The notes beneath the pieces were generated by a model. The model worked only from the letters and a program-made list of their open reading frames with translations. It made no database searches and had not been told where the DNA came from. A DNA stretch of 64,000 nucleotides from JANQMY01 sp965227095. Its GTDB lineage: Bacteria > Pseudomonadota > Alphaproteobacteria > JANQMY01. Positions 25,561-32,714 of the stretch are shown piece by piece (within the stretch, counting starts at the first letter, position 1; each line of letters opens with the position of its first letter). The DNA is taken from positions 806,001 to 870,000 of the forward strand of contig CBDDFL010000001.1 in the NCBI GenBank assembly GCA_965227095.1, read 5' to 3'. The translations under genes and the position numbers were made by a program.

Positions 25561-26358
25561 TCATTCTTTTAACTCCGTAATGGTCGGCTGCGGTCCGCAC
25601 AGGGCACAGGCCGGATCTTTCCGTGTACGGATGGTGCGGAACTGCGCCGCCAGCCCGTCATAAATCATCAAACGCCCGGCCATGGTCTCGCCCGCCCCGG
25701 TGAGTTCCTTGATCACTTCAAGAGCCTGTAAACTGCCCATGACCCCGGTGAGCGCGCCGATGACGCCCGCTTCCGCGCAAGTGGGCACGGTGCCGGGGGG
25801 CGGGGCTTCCGGAAACACGCAGCGGTAACACGGGTAGCCGTCACCGTCTTCATTGAGGGTATGCGGTTTATAGGTGGCAAGCTGCCCATCGAATTGACCG
25901 ACGGCGGCGGACACCAACGGGATCTTGGCAAAGAAGGCGGCATCATTCACCAGAAAGCGGGTTTCGAAGGTATCGCTGCCATCGGCCACAAGGTCGTATT
26001 GCGCGAACAGATCCAGCGCGTTGGCGGCGGTCAGGCGTTCGTTATGTTGAACCACCGTCACATCGGGGTTCAGTCGTTTGATGGCCTCCGCCGCGCTGTC
26101 GGTTTTGGCGCGTCCGATATTATCCGTATCATGAATAATTTGCCGTTGCAGGTTCGACAAGTCTACCTCATCGAAATCAATGACCCCCAGTGTGCCGACA
26201 CCGGCAGCGGCCAGGTACATGAGCAGAGGCGCGCCCAGCCCCCCGGCGCCGATCACCAACACACGCGCTTGCAGCAGCTTGGCCTGTCCCGGCCCGCCAA
26301 TATCCTTCAGAATGATATGGCGTGCATAGCGCTCTATTTGTTGGTCATCTAATTCCAT
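25561..26358 (-). CDS. ThiF/MoeB/HesA-type adenylyltransferase
   Basis: A 265-residue E1-like enzyme. It opens QIERYARHIILKDIGGPGQ, then VLVIGAGGLGAPLLMYLAAAG (ATP-binding Rossmann loop) and DEVDLSNLQRQIIHD. The structural zinc pairs are CYRC and CALCGP near the end. It adenylates the C-terminal glycine of a small sulfur carrier (MoaD or ThiS). No rhodanese domain is attached. Because the preceding same-strand gene is cysK and an Rrf2 regulator is nearby, a role in sulfur transfer is plausible. MoeB or ThiF identity is not settled. Confidence 0.9.
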   Translation of the reverse strand: MELDDQQIERYARHIILKDIGGPGQAKLLQARVLVIGAGGLGAPLLMYLAAAGVGTLGVIDFDEVDLSNLQRQIIHDTDNIGRAKTDSAAEAIKRLNPDVTVVQHNERLTAANALDLFAQYDLVADGSDTFETRFLVNDAAFFAKIPLVSAAVGQFDGQLATYKPHTLNEDGDGYPCYRCVFPEAPPPGTVPTCAEAGVIGALTGVMGSLQALEVIKELTGAGETMAGRLMIYDGLAAQFRTIRTRKDPACALCGPQPTITELKE

Positions 26359-26370
26359 AAAAGTACCCGG

Positions 26371-26443
26371 CCAGCCCGCTCCCCCGGCCCAACCACCCCA
26401 AGGGTACCCTGCCTCGGGTGGTTGGGCCGGGGGAGCGGGCTGG
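26371..26443. repeat. Dispersed long-stem palindrome, copy 1
   Basis: A 28-bp perfect inverted repeat (26371-26398 with 26416-26443) encloses a 17-nt loop containing the palindrome AGGGTACCCT. It lies between the moeB-like gene and cysK. A second copy at 29851-29925 has the same design with two stem changes, each matched by a compensating change on the other arm. Transcribed, it would form a very stable hairpin. It lacks a T-run, so it is not a standard terminator. Confidence 0.93.
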
Positions 26444-26464
26444 TGATGCCATCAAACAAACCCT

Positions 26465-27457
26465 TTAACTCCCCAACCCATCAAACAAAGCTGTCGACAA
26501 ATAGCGTTCCGCGAAGGACGGGATGATGGCGACAATGGTCTTACCCGCCATGTCCTGACGCACACCCACTTCCAAGGCTGCCGCAATGGCGGCGCCGGAC
26601 GAAATGCCCACGGGAATGCCTTCTTCCCGGGCCGCTTTGCGGGCGGTTTGAAAGGCAGTTTCATTGCCGATGGTCACCACTTCGTCGATGAGGTCGCGGT
26701 CCAAATTGCCGGGCACAAATCCGGGCCCGATGCCTTGAATGGCGTGGGGGCCCGGCTGGCCGCCGGACAAGATGGCACTGTCTTCGGGTTCCACGGCGAT
26801 CATGCGGAAATTCGGGTTCTTCTTTTTCAAGGCCCGTGCTACGCCGGTGGAGGTGCCGCCCGTGCCCACGCCTGAAATCACGGCATCTACATTGCCGTTG
26901 GTGTCGTTCCAGATCTCTTCGGCCGTGGTCGCTTCGTGGATGCCCGGATTGGCGGGGTTGTCGAACTGTGCCGGCGTCACCGCATTGGGAATGGACTGGC
27001 GCAGCTCTTCGGCGCGGGCCAAGGCGCCGCGCATACCTTCGGCGGCAGGGGTCAATTCCAATTCAGCCCCCAGCAACAACAGCATTTTGCGCCGTTCTAG
27101 AGAAAACGTTTCGGGCATGCACAGGATCAGCCGATAGCCTTTGGACGCGCAGACAAAGGCCAAGGCGATGCCCGTATTGCCGGAGGTGGGCTCCACCACG
27201 GTGGCGCCGGGGCCGAGTTTGCCTTGCGCTTCCAGCGCATCGATCATGGCCACGCCAATGCGGTCTTTCACAGAGGCGATGGGGTTGAAGAATTCGAGCT
27301 TCAACAGAATGTCGGCTTTCGCATCCGCTTCCTTGGCCATGCGGTTCAGCCGCACCAAGGGCGTGTTGCCCATGGTTTCGGTGATGTTGTCATACACCCG
27401 CCCGCGGCCGGGTTTGACGTTTTGAATGCCTTCCGGCTTGAATGCGCTTTGGCTCAT
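26465..27457 (-). CDS. cysK: Cysteine synthase A (O-acetylserine sulfhydrylase)
   Basis: A 330-residue PLP enzyme. ITETMGNTPLVRLNR opens the fold, NPIASVKDRIG carries the PLP lysine, PTSGNTGIALAF is the substrate asparagine loop, and GTGGTSTGVARALK binds the PLP phosphate. It makes cysteine from O-acetylserine and sulfide. It lies 30 bp after the Rrf2 gene on the same strand, resembling CymR-cysK-type control. The protein starts 31 residues or so before the core, slightly longer than E. coli CysK. Confidence 0.95.
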   Translation of the reverse strand: MSQSAFKPEGIQNVKPGRGRVYDNITETMGNTPLVRLNRMAKEADAKADILLKLEFFNPIASVKDRIGVAMIDALEAQGKLGPGATVVEPTSGNTGIALAFVCASKGYRLILCMPETFSLERRKMLLLLGAELELTPAAEGMRGALARAEELRQSIPNAVTPAQFDNPANPGIHEATTAEEIWNDTNGNVDAVISGVGTGGTSTGVARALKKKNPNFRMIAVEPEDSAILSGGQPGPHAIQGIGPGFVPGNLDRDLIDEVVTIGNETAFQTARKAAREEGIPVGISSGAAIAAALEVGVRQDMAGKTIVAIIPSFAERYLSTALFDGLGS

Positions 27458-27487
27458 GGGGGTCCTCTTTTTTTATTCGTATGCGGT

Positions 27488-27940
27488 CTAAATGTTAAAG
27501 TCCGCGGTGGGCGCCAGCGTTTCGCCCGCACCTTTTTCATCCACACCGCGGCAGAGGTCTTCGATGGTCACCTCATCCAATTCGCGCATCATGTTTTCCT
27601 GAACGCGCGACAACAGCGGGCGCACGACTTTGTCGCCAATGGACGAGCTGTTGCCGGCGCTTTTTTCTTCGCTCACTTCCATGGCGGAAACAATGCGCAC
27701 AATTTCGCCCACGGTGATGCGGCGGCGTTCCCGTGCCAGGCGGTATCCGCCCCGGGGGCCGCGCACGCCTTTCAACACACCTGCATGCACAAGCTGTTGC
27801 ATCACCTGTTCCAGATAGCGCTGGGGAATGCCCTGGCGCTTGGTGATTTCCTTGGACTGCACCGGTTCGGGCCGCGCGTGATAGGCAATATCGACCACCG
27901 CTTCCAGTGCCAGCAATGTCTTTTTGGACATGCGCAGCAT
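27488..27940 (-). CDS. Rrf2 family transcriptional regulator
   Basis: A 150-residue winged-helix regulator. The N-terminal SKKTLLALEAVVDIAYHA with ITKRQGIPQRYLEQVMQQL is the helix-turn-helix, and LKGVRGPRGGYRLARERRRITVGEIVR is the wing and start of the dimer helix. The three cluster-binding cysteines of IscR are absent (only one cysteine, near the C-terminus). It is therefore more like CymR, which senses cysteine status through CysK. Its place directly upstream of cysK supports that reading. AAGGAGG overlaps the end of dut. Confidence 0.9.
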   Translation of the reverse strand: MLRMSKKTLLALEAVVDIAYHARPEPVQSKEITKRQGIPQRYLEQVMQQLVHAGVLKGVRGPRGGYRLARERRRITVGEIVRIVSAMEVSEEKSAGNSSSIGDKVVRPLLSRVQENMMRELDEVTIEDLCRGVDEKGAGETLAPTADFNI

Positions 27941-27943
27941 GGA

Positions 27944-28423
27944 TCAGGCCTCCTTTTGGGCAATGCCGGTGGAGCCAAAACCGCCCGCGCCGCGTTCGGT
28001 TTCCGACACGTCCAGCACCGCTTCCAGGCGCACTTGGGTCACCGGCGCAATCACCATTTGCGCGATGCGGTCTCCGCGATTGATGGTGAAGGTCTCCTCA
28101 CCCAGATTGATCAGCAACACGCCCACTTCCCCGCGATAATCCGCATCAATGGTGCCCGGCGCGTTGACCAACGAAATGCCGTGCTTAAAGGCCAGGCCCG
28201 AGCGCGGACGGATCTGCGCTTCAAAGTCAGCCGGCAATTCCAGCGTCAGCCCCGTTGGCACCAATGCGCGCTTGCCCGGTGCCAGAACGATGGGATCGTT
28301 TTCCGGCACGGCGGCGGCAAGGTCCATGCCGGCCGATTGTTTGGTTTCATAAGACGGCAGCGGCAGGCCATTGCCATGGGGCAGCACTTTGACGGGAACG
28401 GTAAGGGGAAGAGGCGTGGTCAT
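27944..28423 (-). CDS. dut: Deoxyuridine 5'-triphosphate nucleotidohydrolase
   Basis: A 159-residue dUTPase with all five motifs in order: SAGMDLAAA, PRSGLAFKHG, GTIDADYRGEV, RGDRIAQMV and the C-terminal RGAGGFGSTG lid. It forms a trimer that hydrolyses dUTP to dUMP and pyrophosphate. It follows coaBC by ten bases, the classic coaBC-dut arrangement, and is three bases from the rrf2 start. Confidence 0.97.
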   Translation of the reverse strand: MTTPLPLTVPVKVLPHGNGLPLPSYETKQSAGMDLAAAVPENDPIVLAPGKRALVPTGLTLELPADFEAQIRPRSGLAFKHGISLVNAPGTIDADYRGEVGVLLINLGEETFTINRGDRIAQMVIAPVTQVRLEAVLDVSETERGAGGFGSTGIAQKEA

Positions 28424-28433
28424 AATGTCCTGT

Positions 28434-29654
28434 TTAGGGGGCGTTAAAGTGTTGGGCGATGCGGGCGGCCAACTGAGCGCCCACCTCGATTTTTGTCATT
28501 TTGTCCCAGCTTTCGAGGCCGGTGTCGGTGATCAGATGCACCACATTGTCATCGCCGCCCATAATGCCCGTGCCGGGGGACACGTCATTGGCGACGATCC
28601 AATCGCATTTTTTCTTGGCGCGTTTTTTGGTGGCGTAATCGATTACATTGTCGGTTTCGGCGGCAAAGCCAATGACCAAGGAGGGGCGGCCTTTTGTCCG
28701 TTGGCTGATGGTCGCCAGGATGTCCGGGTTTTCCACCAGCGACAATGTGGGGGCGCCGGACCCATCTTTCTTGATTTTGTTGTTGGCCTGGCGGTCTGCG
28801 CGCCAGTCGGCCACCGCGGCGGTGAACACGGCCACATCGGCGGGCAGGGCCGTTTCGCACGCCGCCAACATCTGTTGGGCCGTCTCCACACGGACGGTTT
28901 TGACGCCAAGCGGGTCCGCCAAATTTGTGGGGCCGGAGACCAAAGTTGTGTCGGCCCCCGCTTCCGCCAAGGCCGCGGCCACCGCATAGCCTTGCTTGCC
29001 CGACGACCGGTTCGCGATATAGCGCACCGGGTCCAGCGGTTCATGGGTGGGGCCAGAGGTGACAAGCGCCTTCTTTCCAGAAAGGGGTTTTTCCCCGCCA
29101 TCGAAATGGGCCTCAATGGCGGCGACAATCTCCAACGGTTCCGCCATGCGGCCGGGGCCGAATTCTCCACAGGCCATGTCGCCGTCATTGGGACCGATGA
29201 GGGAAATGCCGTCGGCTTTCAAGGTGGCGATGTTGCGTTGGGTCGCCGCATGGCTCCACATGCGCACATTCATGGCGGGTGCGATCATCACCGGCTTGTC
29301 AGTGGCGAGCAAAGCCGTGGTGGCGAGGTTGTTGGCAAGTCCCTGCGCCATGCGCGCCATCATGTCGGCGGTGGCGGGGGCTACGACCAACAGGTCCGCG
29401 TCGCGCGACAATTGGATATGCCCCATCTCCGCTTCGTCGGTGAGGTCGAACAAGTCGGTATAGACTTTGTCACCGGTCAGGCTGGCAACCGACAGGGGGG
29501 TCACAAATTGCGCGCCACTATCGGTCAGGATCGCGCGCACGGAGGCGCCGCGTTCGCGCAAGCGGCGGATCAGATCCAGGCATTTGTAGGCGGCAATCCC
29601 ACCGCCAATGATCAGCAGGATGCGTTTGTCGTTTAATGTGGTCATGTCAGCCAT
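28434..29654 (-). CDS. coaBC: Bifunctional phosphopantothenoylcysteine decarboxylase/synthetase
   Basis: About 406 residues. The N-terminal CoaC flavodoxin-like half has LLIIGGGIAAYKCLDLIRRL, MGHIQLSRDADLLVVAPATADMMA, and PAMNVRMW with the PxMNxxMW active site. The C-terminal CoaB half begins at about residue 190 with KALVTSGPTHEPLDPVRYIANRSSGKQG and contains AAVADWR. It makes 4'-phosphopantetheine for CoA. The start is uncertain: ATG 29654 or ATG 29645, neither with a strong ribosome site. It heads a minus-strand run including dut, rrf2 and cysK. Confidence 0.95.
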   Translation of the reverse strand: MADMTTLNDKRILLIIGGGIAAYKCLDLIRRLRERGASVRAILTDSGAQFVTPLSVASLTGDKVYTDLFDLTDEAEMGHIQLSRDADLLVVAPATADMMARMAQGLANNLATTALLATDKPVMIAPAMNVRMWSHAATQRNIATLKADGISLIGPNDGDMACGEFGPGRMAEPLEIVAAIEAHFDGGEKPLSGKKALVTSGPTHEPLDPVRYIANRSSGKQGYAVAAALAEAGADTTLVSGPTNLADPLGVKTVRVETAQQMLAACETALPADVAVFTAAVADWRADRQANNKIKKDGSGAPTLSLVENPDILATISQRTKGRPSLVIGFAAETDNVIDYATKKRAKKKCDWIVANDVSPGTGIMGGDDNVVHLITDTGLESWDKMTKIEVGAQLAARIAQHFNAP

Positions 29655-29850
29655 GGGGGATATCCGGGGTGTTGCTGTATTCGCCTTTGTATTTGCCCTG
29701 CTTTCCCGCAACCCTAGCAGGTTTTACGAATTCCCGCTGTAAATAAGGCGGGGGACACGGAAAAACAAGGCGCTTAGCGGTCATTCTGGACAAATCTTCC
29801 TGATATTTGGTCAAGCGCCGGCGATGGAGCTTCATTGTTTGAATGCTTGG

Positions 29851-29925
29851 CCCATCCCACTCCCCCGGCCCAACCACCCCAAGGGTACCCTGTTTCGGGT
29901 GGTTGGGCCGGGGGAGTGGGATGGG
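29851..29925. repeat. Dispersed long-stem palindrome, copy 2
   Basis: A 29-bp perfect inverted repeat (29851-29879 with 29897-29925) around a 17-nt loop that matches copy 1 (26371-26443) except for two bases. Two stem positions differ from copy 1, and in both cases the paired base on the other arm has changed to match. It lies between coaBC and the ArsR gene, next to a different palindromic element at 29986. Confidence 0.93.
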
Positions 29926-29985
29926 AACGCCGATAAACACTGGGCGCATGGGGTTCATCCAAGTTTTTGGGAAAAGGGGGGCATC

Positions 29986-30087
29986 GTCATCGCGAGGAGC
30001 GTGTCGCGCGACGACGCGATCCAGAGCCGCTTCGTTTGAGCCTAAAGCTCTGAAGTGCCGCGCTGTCTGGCGCCGCCTCGCAATGAC
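29986..30087. repeat. GCGAGGAGC-type palindromic element, copy C (divergent)
   Basis: The stretch begins GTCATCGCGAGG and ends CCTCGCAATGAC, a 12-bp terminal inverted repeat with one wobble pair. Inside is GCGACGACGCGATCCAG-like sequence shared with the two copies at 31775 and 32057 in the same order. It is about 102 bp long, typical of a REP/MITE-like intergenic element. Together with the palindrome at 29851 it fills the coaBC-arsR gap (about 580 bp), which otherwise shows no convincing gene. Confidence 0.75.
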
Positions 30088-30219
30088 CTTTGAATAATGC
30101 ATCAGGCACATCCTCTATCGGTGCGCCTCCCTCGGCCTCAGAATAGCAGACCAAGCCTGCGAAATATAGGCAGAGCCTATGAAAACCTTTTTCCATGTCG
30201 CTTGACAAACGTTCTCACT

Positions 30220-30257
30220 TATATAACAATTAAATTATGGAACAAATTGGTTATATA
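30220..30257. promoter_or_regulatory. Probable ArsR-family operator
   Basis: TATATAACAATT (30220-30231) and AATTGGTTATATA (30245-30257) form an inverted repeat that differs by one inserted base and overlaps the ArsR start codon at 30237. A TTGACA at 30202-30207 just upstream could be the -35, with TATAAC-like sequence inside the left arm. Autorepression by the ArsR protein is the natural reading. Confidence 0.6.
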
Positions 30258-30608
30258 GAAGGCCAACCGGACCTGGACGCGGTTTTCTCCGCATTGGCGG
30301 ACCCCACGCGGCGGGGCATTCTCTCCCGCCTGGCGGACGGCGACGCCTCGGTGACGGAACTTGCGGCCCCCTTCGCCATCAGCCAACCGGCGATCTCGCG
30401 CCATTTAAAGGTGCTGGAACGGGCGGGCCTCATCACCCGCGGGGTGGACGAACAGCGCCGGCCCGCCACGCTCAAGGCCGACAATCTGGCGGCCGCGGTC
30501 GATTGGCTCGAAAAATTCAAAACATTTTGGACCGGCAGTTTCGATCAGCTGGACGGTTTGTTGGATCAGTTACAGGACACCCCGCAGAAGGACCCGAATC
30601 ATGAGTGA
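30237..30608 (+). CDS. ArsR family transcriptional regulator
   Basis: A 123-residue winged-helix regulator. LDAVFSALADPTRRGILSRLADGDASVTELA and FAISQPAISRHLKVLERAGLI give the HTH, followed by the wing VDEQRRPATLKAD. It has no CxC metal motif, so it belongs to the non-metal group commonly paired with SRPBCC proteins. It overlaps the SRPBCC gene by eight bases and has an operator-like repeat over its own start. Confidence 0.92.
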   Translation: MEQIGYIEGQPDLDAVFSALADPTRRGILSRLADGDASVTELAAPFAISQPAISRHLKVLERAGLITRGVDEQRRPATLKADNLAAAVDWLEKFKTFWTGSFDQLDGLLDQLQDTPQKDPNHE

Positions 30609-31095
30609 TGTGCCCCAATTTATCTTGGATCGAGAGTTCAAGGCCCCGCGCGACATTGTCTGGCGGGCGTGGACGGAACCGGAATTGCTCGCCCGCTGGT
30701 ACGGGCCCAATATCGAAACGGTGATTCATAAGTTCGAGTTGAAGCCGGGCGGCGTGTGGCTTAATGAAATGAAGATGGGCGATAAGTCCGACCTCAGCCG
30801 GATGGACTTCACGGACGTCACCCCCAAAGACAAATTGGTCTGGCTTCATTCGTCTACGGATAAAGACTGGAACGTGATTGCAAATCCCATGATGCCGGAT
30901 TGGCCCAAAGTGTTGCTGACCACCGTCACCTTTGAAGACAAGGGGGACGGCACCTTTGTGCGCTTGGTCTGGACACCGCAGGACGCGACAGATGCGGAAA
31001 TTGCCTGCTTCAATGCAGCCAAGGACGGCTTTGGCGGCGGCTGGGGCGCCGGTTATGCCATTATGGATAAGATGTTCGAGGAGATGATGGGGTAG
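30601..31095 (+). CDS. SRPBCC/AHSA1 domain protein
   Basis: A 164-residue START-like protein. It opens FILDREFKAPRDIVWRAWTEPELLARWYGP, the standard AHSA1 N-terminal strand and helix, and has VTFEDKGDGTFVRLVWTPQDATDAE and a C-terminal long helix. Such proteins hold small hydrophobic ligands in a helix-grip pocket. Coupled to an upstream ArsR gene by overlap, as is usual for the family. The ligand is unknown. Confidence 0.9.
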   Translation: MSDVPQFILDREFKAPRDIVWRAWTEPELLARWYGPNIETVIHKFELKPGGVWLNEMKMGDKSDLSRMDFTDVTPKDKLVWLHSSTDKDWNVIANPMMPDWPKVLLTTVTFEDKGDGTFVRLVWTPQDATDAEIACFNAAKDGFGGGWGAGYAIMDKMFEEMMG

Positions 31096-31104
31096 GTTGG
31101 GCAG

Positions 31105-31599
31105 TCAACCCATCAGTTGTTGTTGGTTGTCAGAGATCCATAGAACCTGTTCCTCGGTATCTGGTGTTTTTAGTCCACGTCCTTTTGACACCTGGCTCAC
31201 AGCGTCGGATAGCTGCATTCCGTCGCGCAGCAATACGGCTGTCGCTATCATACCAGAACGTCCTATTCCGGCTCGGCAGTGTATTCCAACTGTTTTTCCT
31301 GTTCTCCAGGCTATGTGGATGTCCGAAACCAACTTAATAGCTAGTTGATTGTGAGAAGGTATGCCGCGATCGAGAATAGCATGGTTTATGTATTCGATCC
31401 CTATGTTGCGGCAAATCTCCGCCTCATCACCGAGGCCTAATTCAATCGTCTCCTCTTTAGTCAAGAGAGAAACGACGAACTCGATGCCCTGACCCTTAAG
31501 GTATTCTAAGTCGTTCTTAAGGTTTTCGGACGACGGTCGAGTGACAATGCAAAGACTTGCGTGATTGTGTTCAACTAACTCGAAGATACGTGGTTGCAT
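31105..31599 (-). CDS. Dual-specificity/tyrosine phosphatase-like protein
   Basis: A 164-residue phosphatase with the CX5R signature HCRAGIGRSGM at about residues 116-126. VVSLLTKEETIELGLGDEAEICRNIGIEYINH is typical of small bacterial dual-specificity phosphatases, and DRGIPS supplies the general-acid aspartate. ATG 31599 with GGAG upstream is chosen; GTG 31632 would overlap an upstream reading frame as GTGA. The gene is visibly more AT-rich than its neighbours and lies against a repeat cluster, so horizontal acquisition is suspected. Confidence 0.8.
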   Translation of the reverse strand: MQPRIFELVEHNHASLCIVTRPSSENLKNDLEYLKGQGIEFVVSLLTKEETIELGLGDEAEICRNIGIEYINHAILDRGIPSHNQLAIKLVSDIHIAWRTGKTVGIHCRAGIGRSGMIATAVLLRDGMQLSDAVSQVSKGRGLKTPDTEEQVLWISDNQQQLMG

Positions 31600-31692
31600 G
31601 TCTTTGTCTCCAAGAATAGATATGTAACTCACAAACCCACATACAAATCATCGTAATAGGTTTTCCATTTGCGACGCATGTCGTCTTCGAAA

Positions 31693-31919
31693 ACGAAGGT
31701 TTGGCCCTTGGGCGATAGATTGGGTGTGCCGTCTCGTCTTTCAGCTTTCGATGAATTTCTGTTGTTCACAAAAACCGTCATTGCGAGGAGCGCGGTGAGC
31801 GCGACGACGCAATCCAGTGCCACTTGTGCCGAGCTTGCAGCCCCTGGATCGCCACGCCCGCTTGCGCGGGCTCGCGATGACGGCTGTGGGCGTTTCAATA
31901 GGGTCTGACCCCATTGAAA
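31693..31919. repeat. Direct duplication unit 1 (282-bp period)
   Basis: This 227-bp block is nearly identical to 31975-32201, offset by exactly 282 bp. It contains a non-palindromic left part (GGTTTGGCCCTTGGGCGATA onward), a 109-bp palindromic element at 31775-31883 whose ends read CCGTCATTGCGAG and, inverted, CCGTCATCGCGAG, and a terminal hairpin TTTCAAT-A-GGGT-CTG-ACCC-C-ATTGAAA at 31893-31919. Confidence 0.92.
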
Positions 31920-31974
31920 ATTCGTCCCAACGTTTATTTGGACATCGCGAATGATGATGTGGACGTCATCCAAC

Positions 31975-32201
31975 ACGAAGGTTTGGCCCTTGGGCGATAG
32001 ATTGGGTGTGCCGCCTCCTCTTTCAGCTTTCGATAATTTTCTTTTGTTCACAAAAACCGTCATTGCGAGGAGCGCGATGAGCGCGACGACGCAATCCAGG
32101 GCCACTTGTGCCGAGCTTGCAGCCCCTGGATCGCCACGCCCGCTTGTGCGGGCTCGCGATGACGGCTGTGGGCGTTTCAATAGGGTCTGACCCCATCGAA
32201 A
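31975..32201. repeat. Direct duplication unit 2 (282-bp period)
   Basis: Second copy of the block at 31693-31919, with scattered single-base differences. Its palindromic element occupies 32057-32165 (109 bp). The terminal hairpin has one mismatch (ATCGAAA instead of ATTGAAA). Because the period is 94 codons exactly, both units stay in one minus-strand reading frame. The right end abuts the stop of the GFA gene. Confidence 0.92.
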
Positions 32202-32202
32202 C

Positions 32203-32688
32203 TCATTTCCCAAGCGCCTTTTTATAGCGCGCTACGTGTTCCGGCGGCCAATGGTCGGAACGCCGATAATAGTCTTCCATCACCGGTACATCGCCCGACA
32301 ATTGCACCCAGTCCTGTTTGCTGGATGTGAAGATGTGAATGTCGGGCGGCATCTGGTTCGGATCATCCAACGTGCCGACGCGCAGGAAATGGACCGCGTC
32401 TTTTGCCGCGCCGTAATTGCTCCACAAGGTGACGCCGCACGCTGCGCACCGCGTGAACTTTTGTCCTTGGCCGCTGGCCGACGGCAGAGTTTCGGACACG
32501 GGCGCGCCTTTGGTCACCTCCACCCGGTCTGCTTCGATCAGCGCATTGATGGCAAAAGCCGACCCGGTTTCCCGTTGGCACCAGGTGCAATGGCAGCAAT
32601 GCACGAAAAGGGGTTTCGATGTGGCCCGGTACCGCACCGCCCCGCAGGTGCAGCCGCCGTCGAAAGATGCCTCACCCGGATTTGTCAT
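32203..32688 (-). CDS. GFA family (glutathione-dependent formaldehyde-activating-like) protein
   Basis: A 161-residue zinc protein of the CENP-V/GFA type. Its cysteine sites are GGCTCGAVRY, VHCCHCTWCQRETGSAF and FTRCAACGVTLW, which hold two zinc ions. The C-terminal DDPNQMPPDIHIFTSSKQDWV segment is characteristic. ATG 32688 is chosen because it gives the normal length; the frame stays open for another 120 codons upstream but without family resemblance. The real substrate is unknown for most of this family. A second, unrelated-in-place GFA gene lies at 55774. Confidence 0.87.
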   Translation of the reverse strand: MTNPGEASFDGGCTCGAVRYRATSKPLFVHCCHCTWCQRETGSAFAINALIEADRVEVTKGAPVSETLPSASGQGQKFTRCAACGVTLWSNYGAAKDAVHFLRVGTLDDPNQMPPDIHIFTSSKQDWVQLSGDVPVMEDYYRRSDHWPPEHVARYKKALGK

Positions 32689-32714
32689 CTGACCCCTCCC
32701 CTTCCTGAACAGGC

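Larger units (their letters stand above)
31629..32213 (-). other. Repeat-built open reading frame, doubtful gene
   Basis: A minus-strand frame of 194 codons covers both duplication units, so it encodes two near-identical blocks of 94 residues. Each has WGQTLLKRPQPSSRAR, DPGAASSAQVALDCVVAL and NLSPKGQTFV. Only the last 15 residues or so (MRRKWKTYYDDLYVGL) lie outside the repeats and look like ordinary protein. It is most likely non-coding repeat read in frame, or a gene whose 3' end was overrun by repeats. Confidence 0.2.

Noticed and set aside
26371..26443. The palindrome as a rho-independent terminator
   Set aside because: The stem is very stable but no T-run follows on either strand, and a second copy lies in a different context.
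29647..30111. Minus-strand frame through both palindromic repeats upstream of coaBC
   Set aside because: It is made largely of hairpin arms and repeat sequence, overlaps the coaBC start and has no ribosome site or domain.
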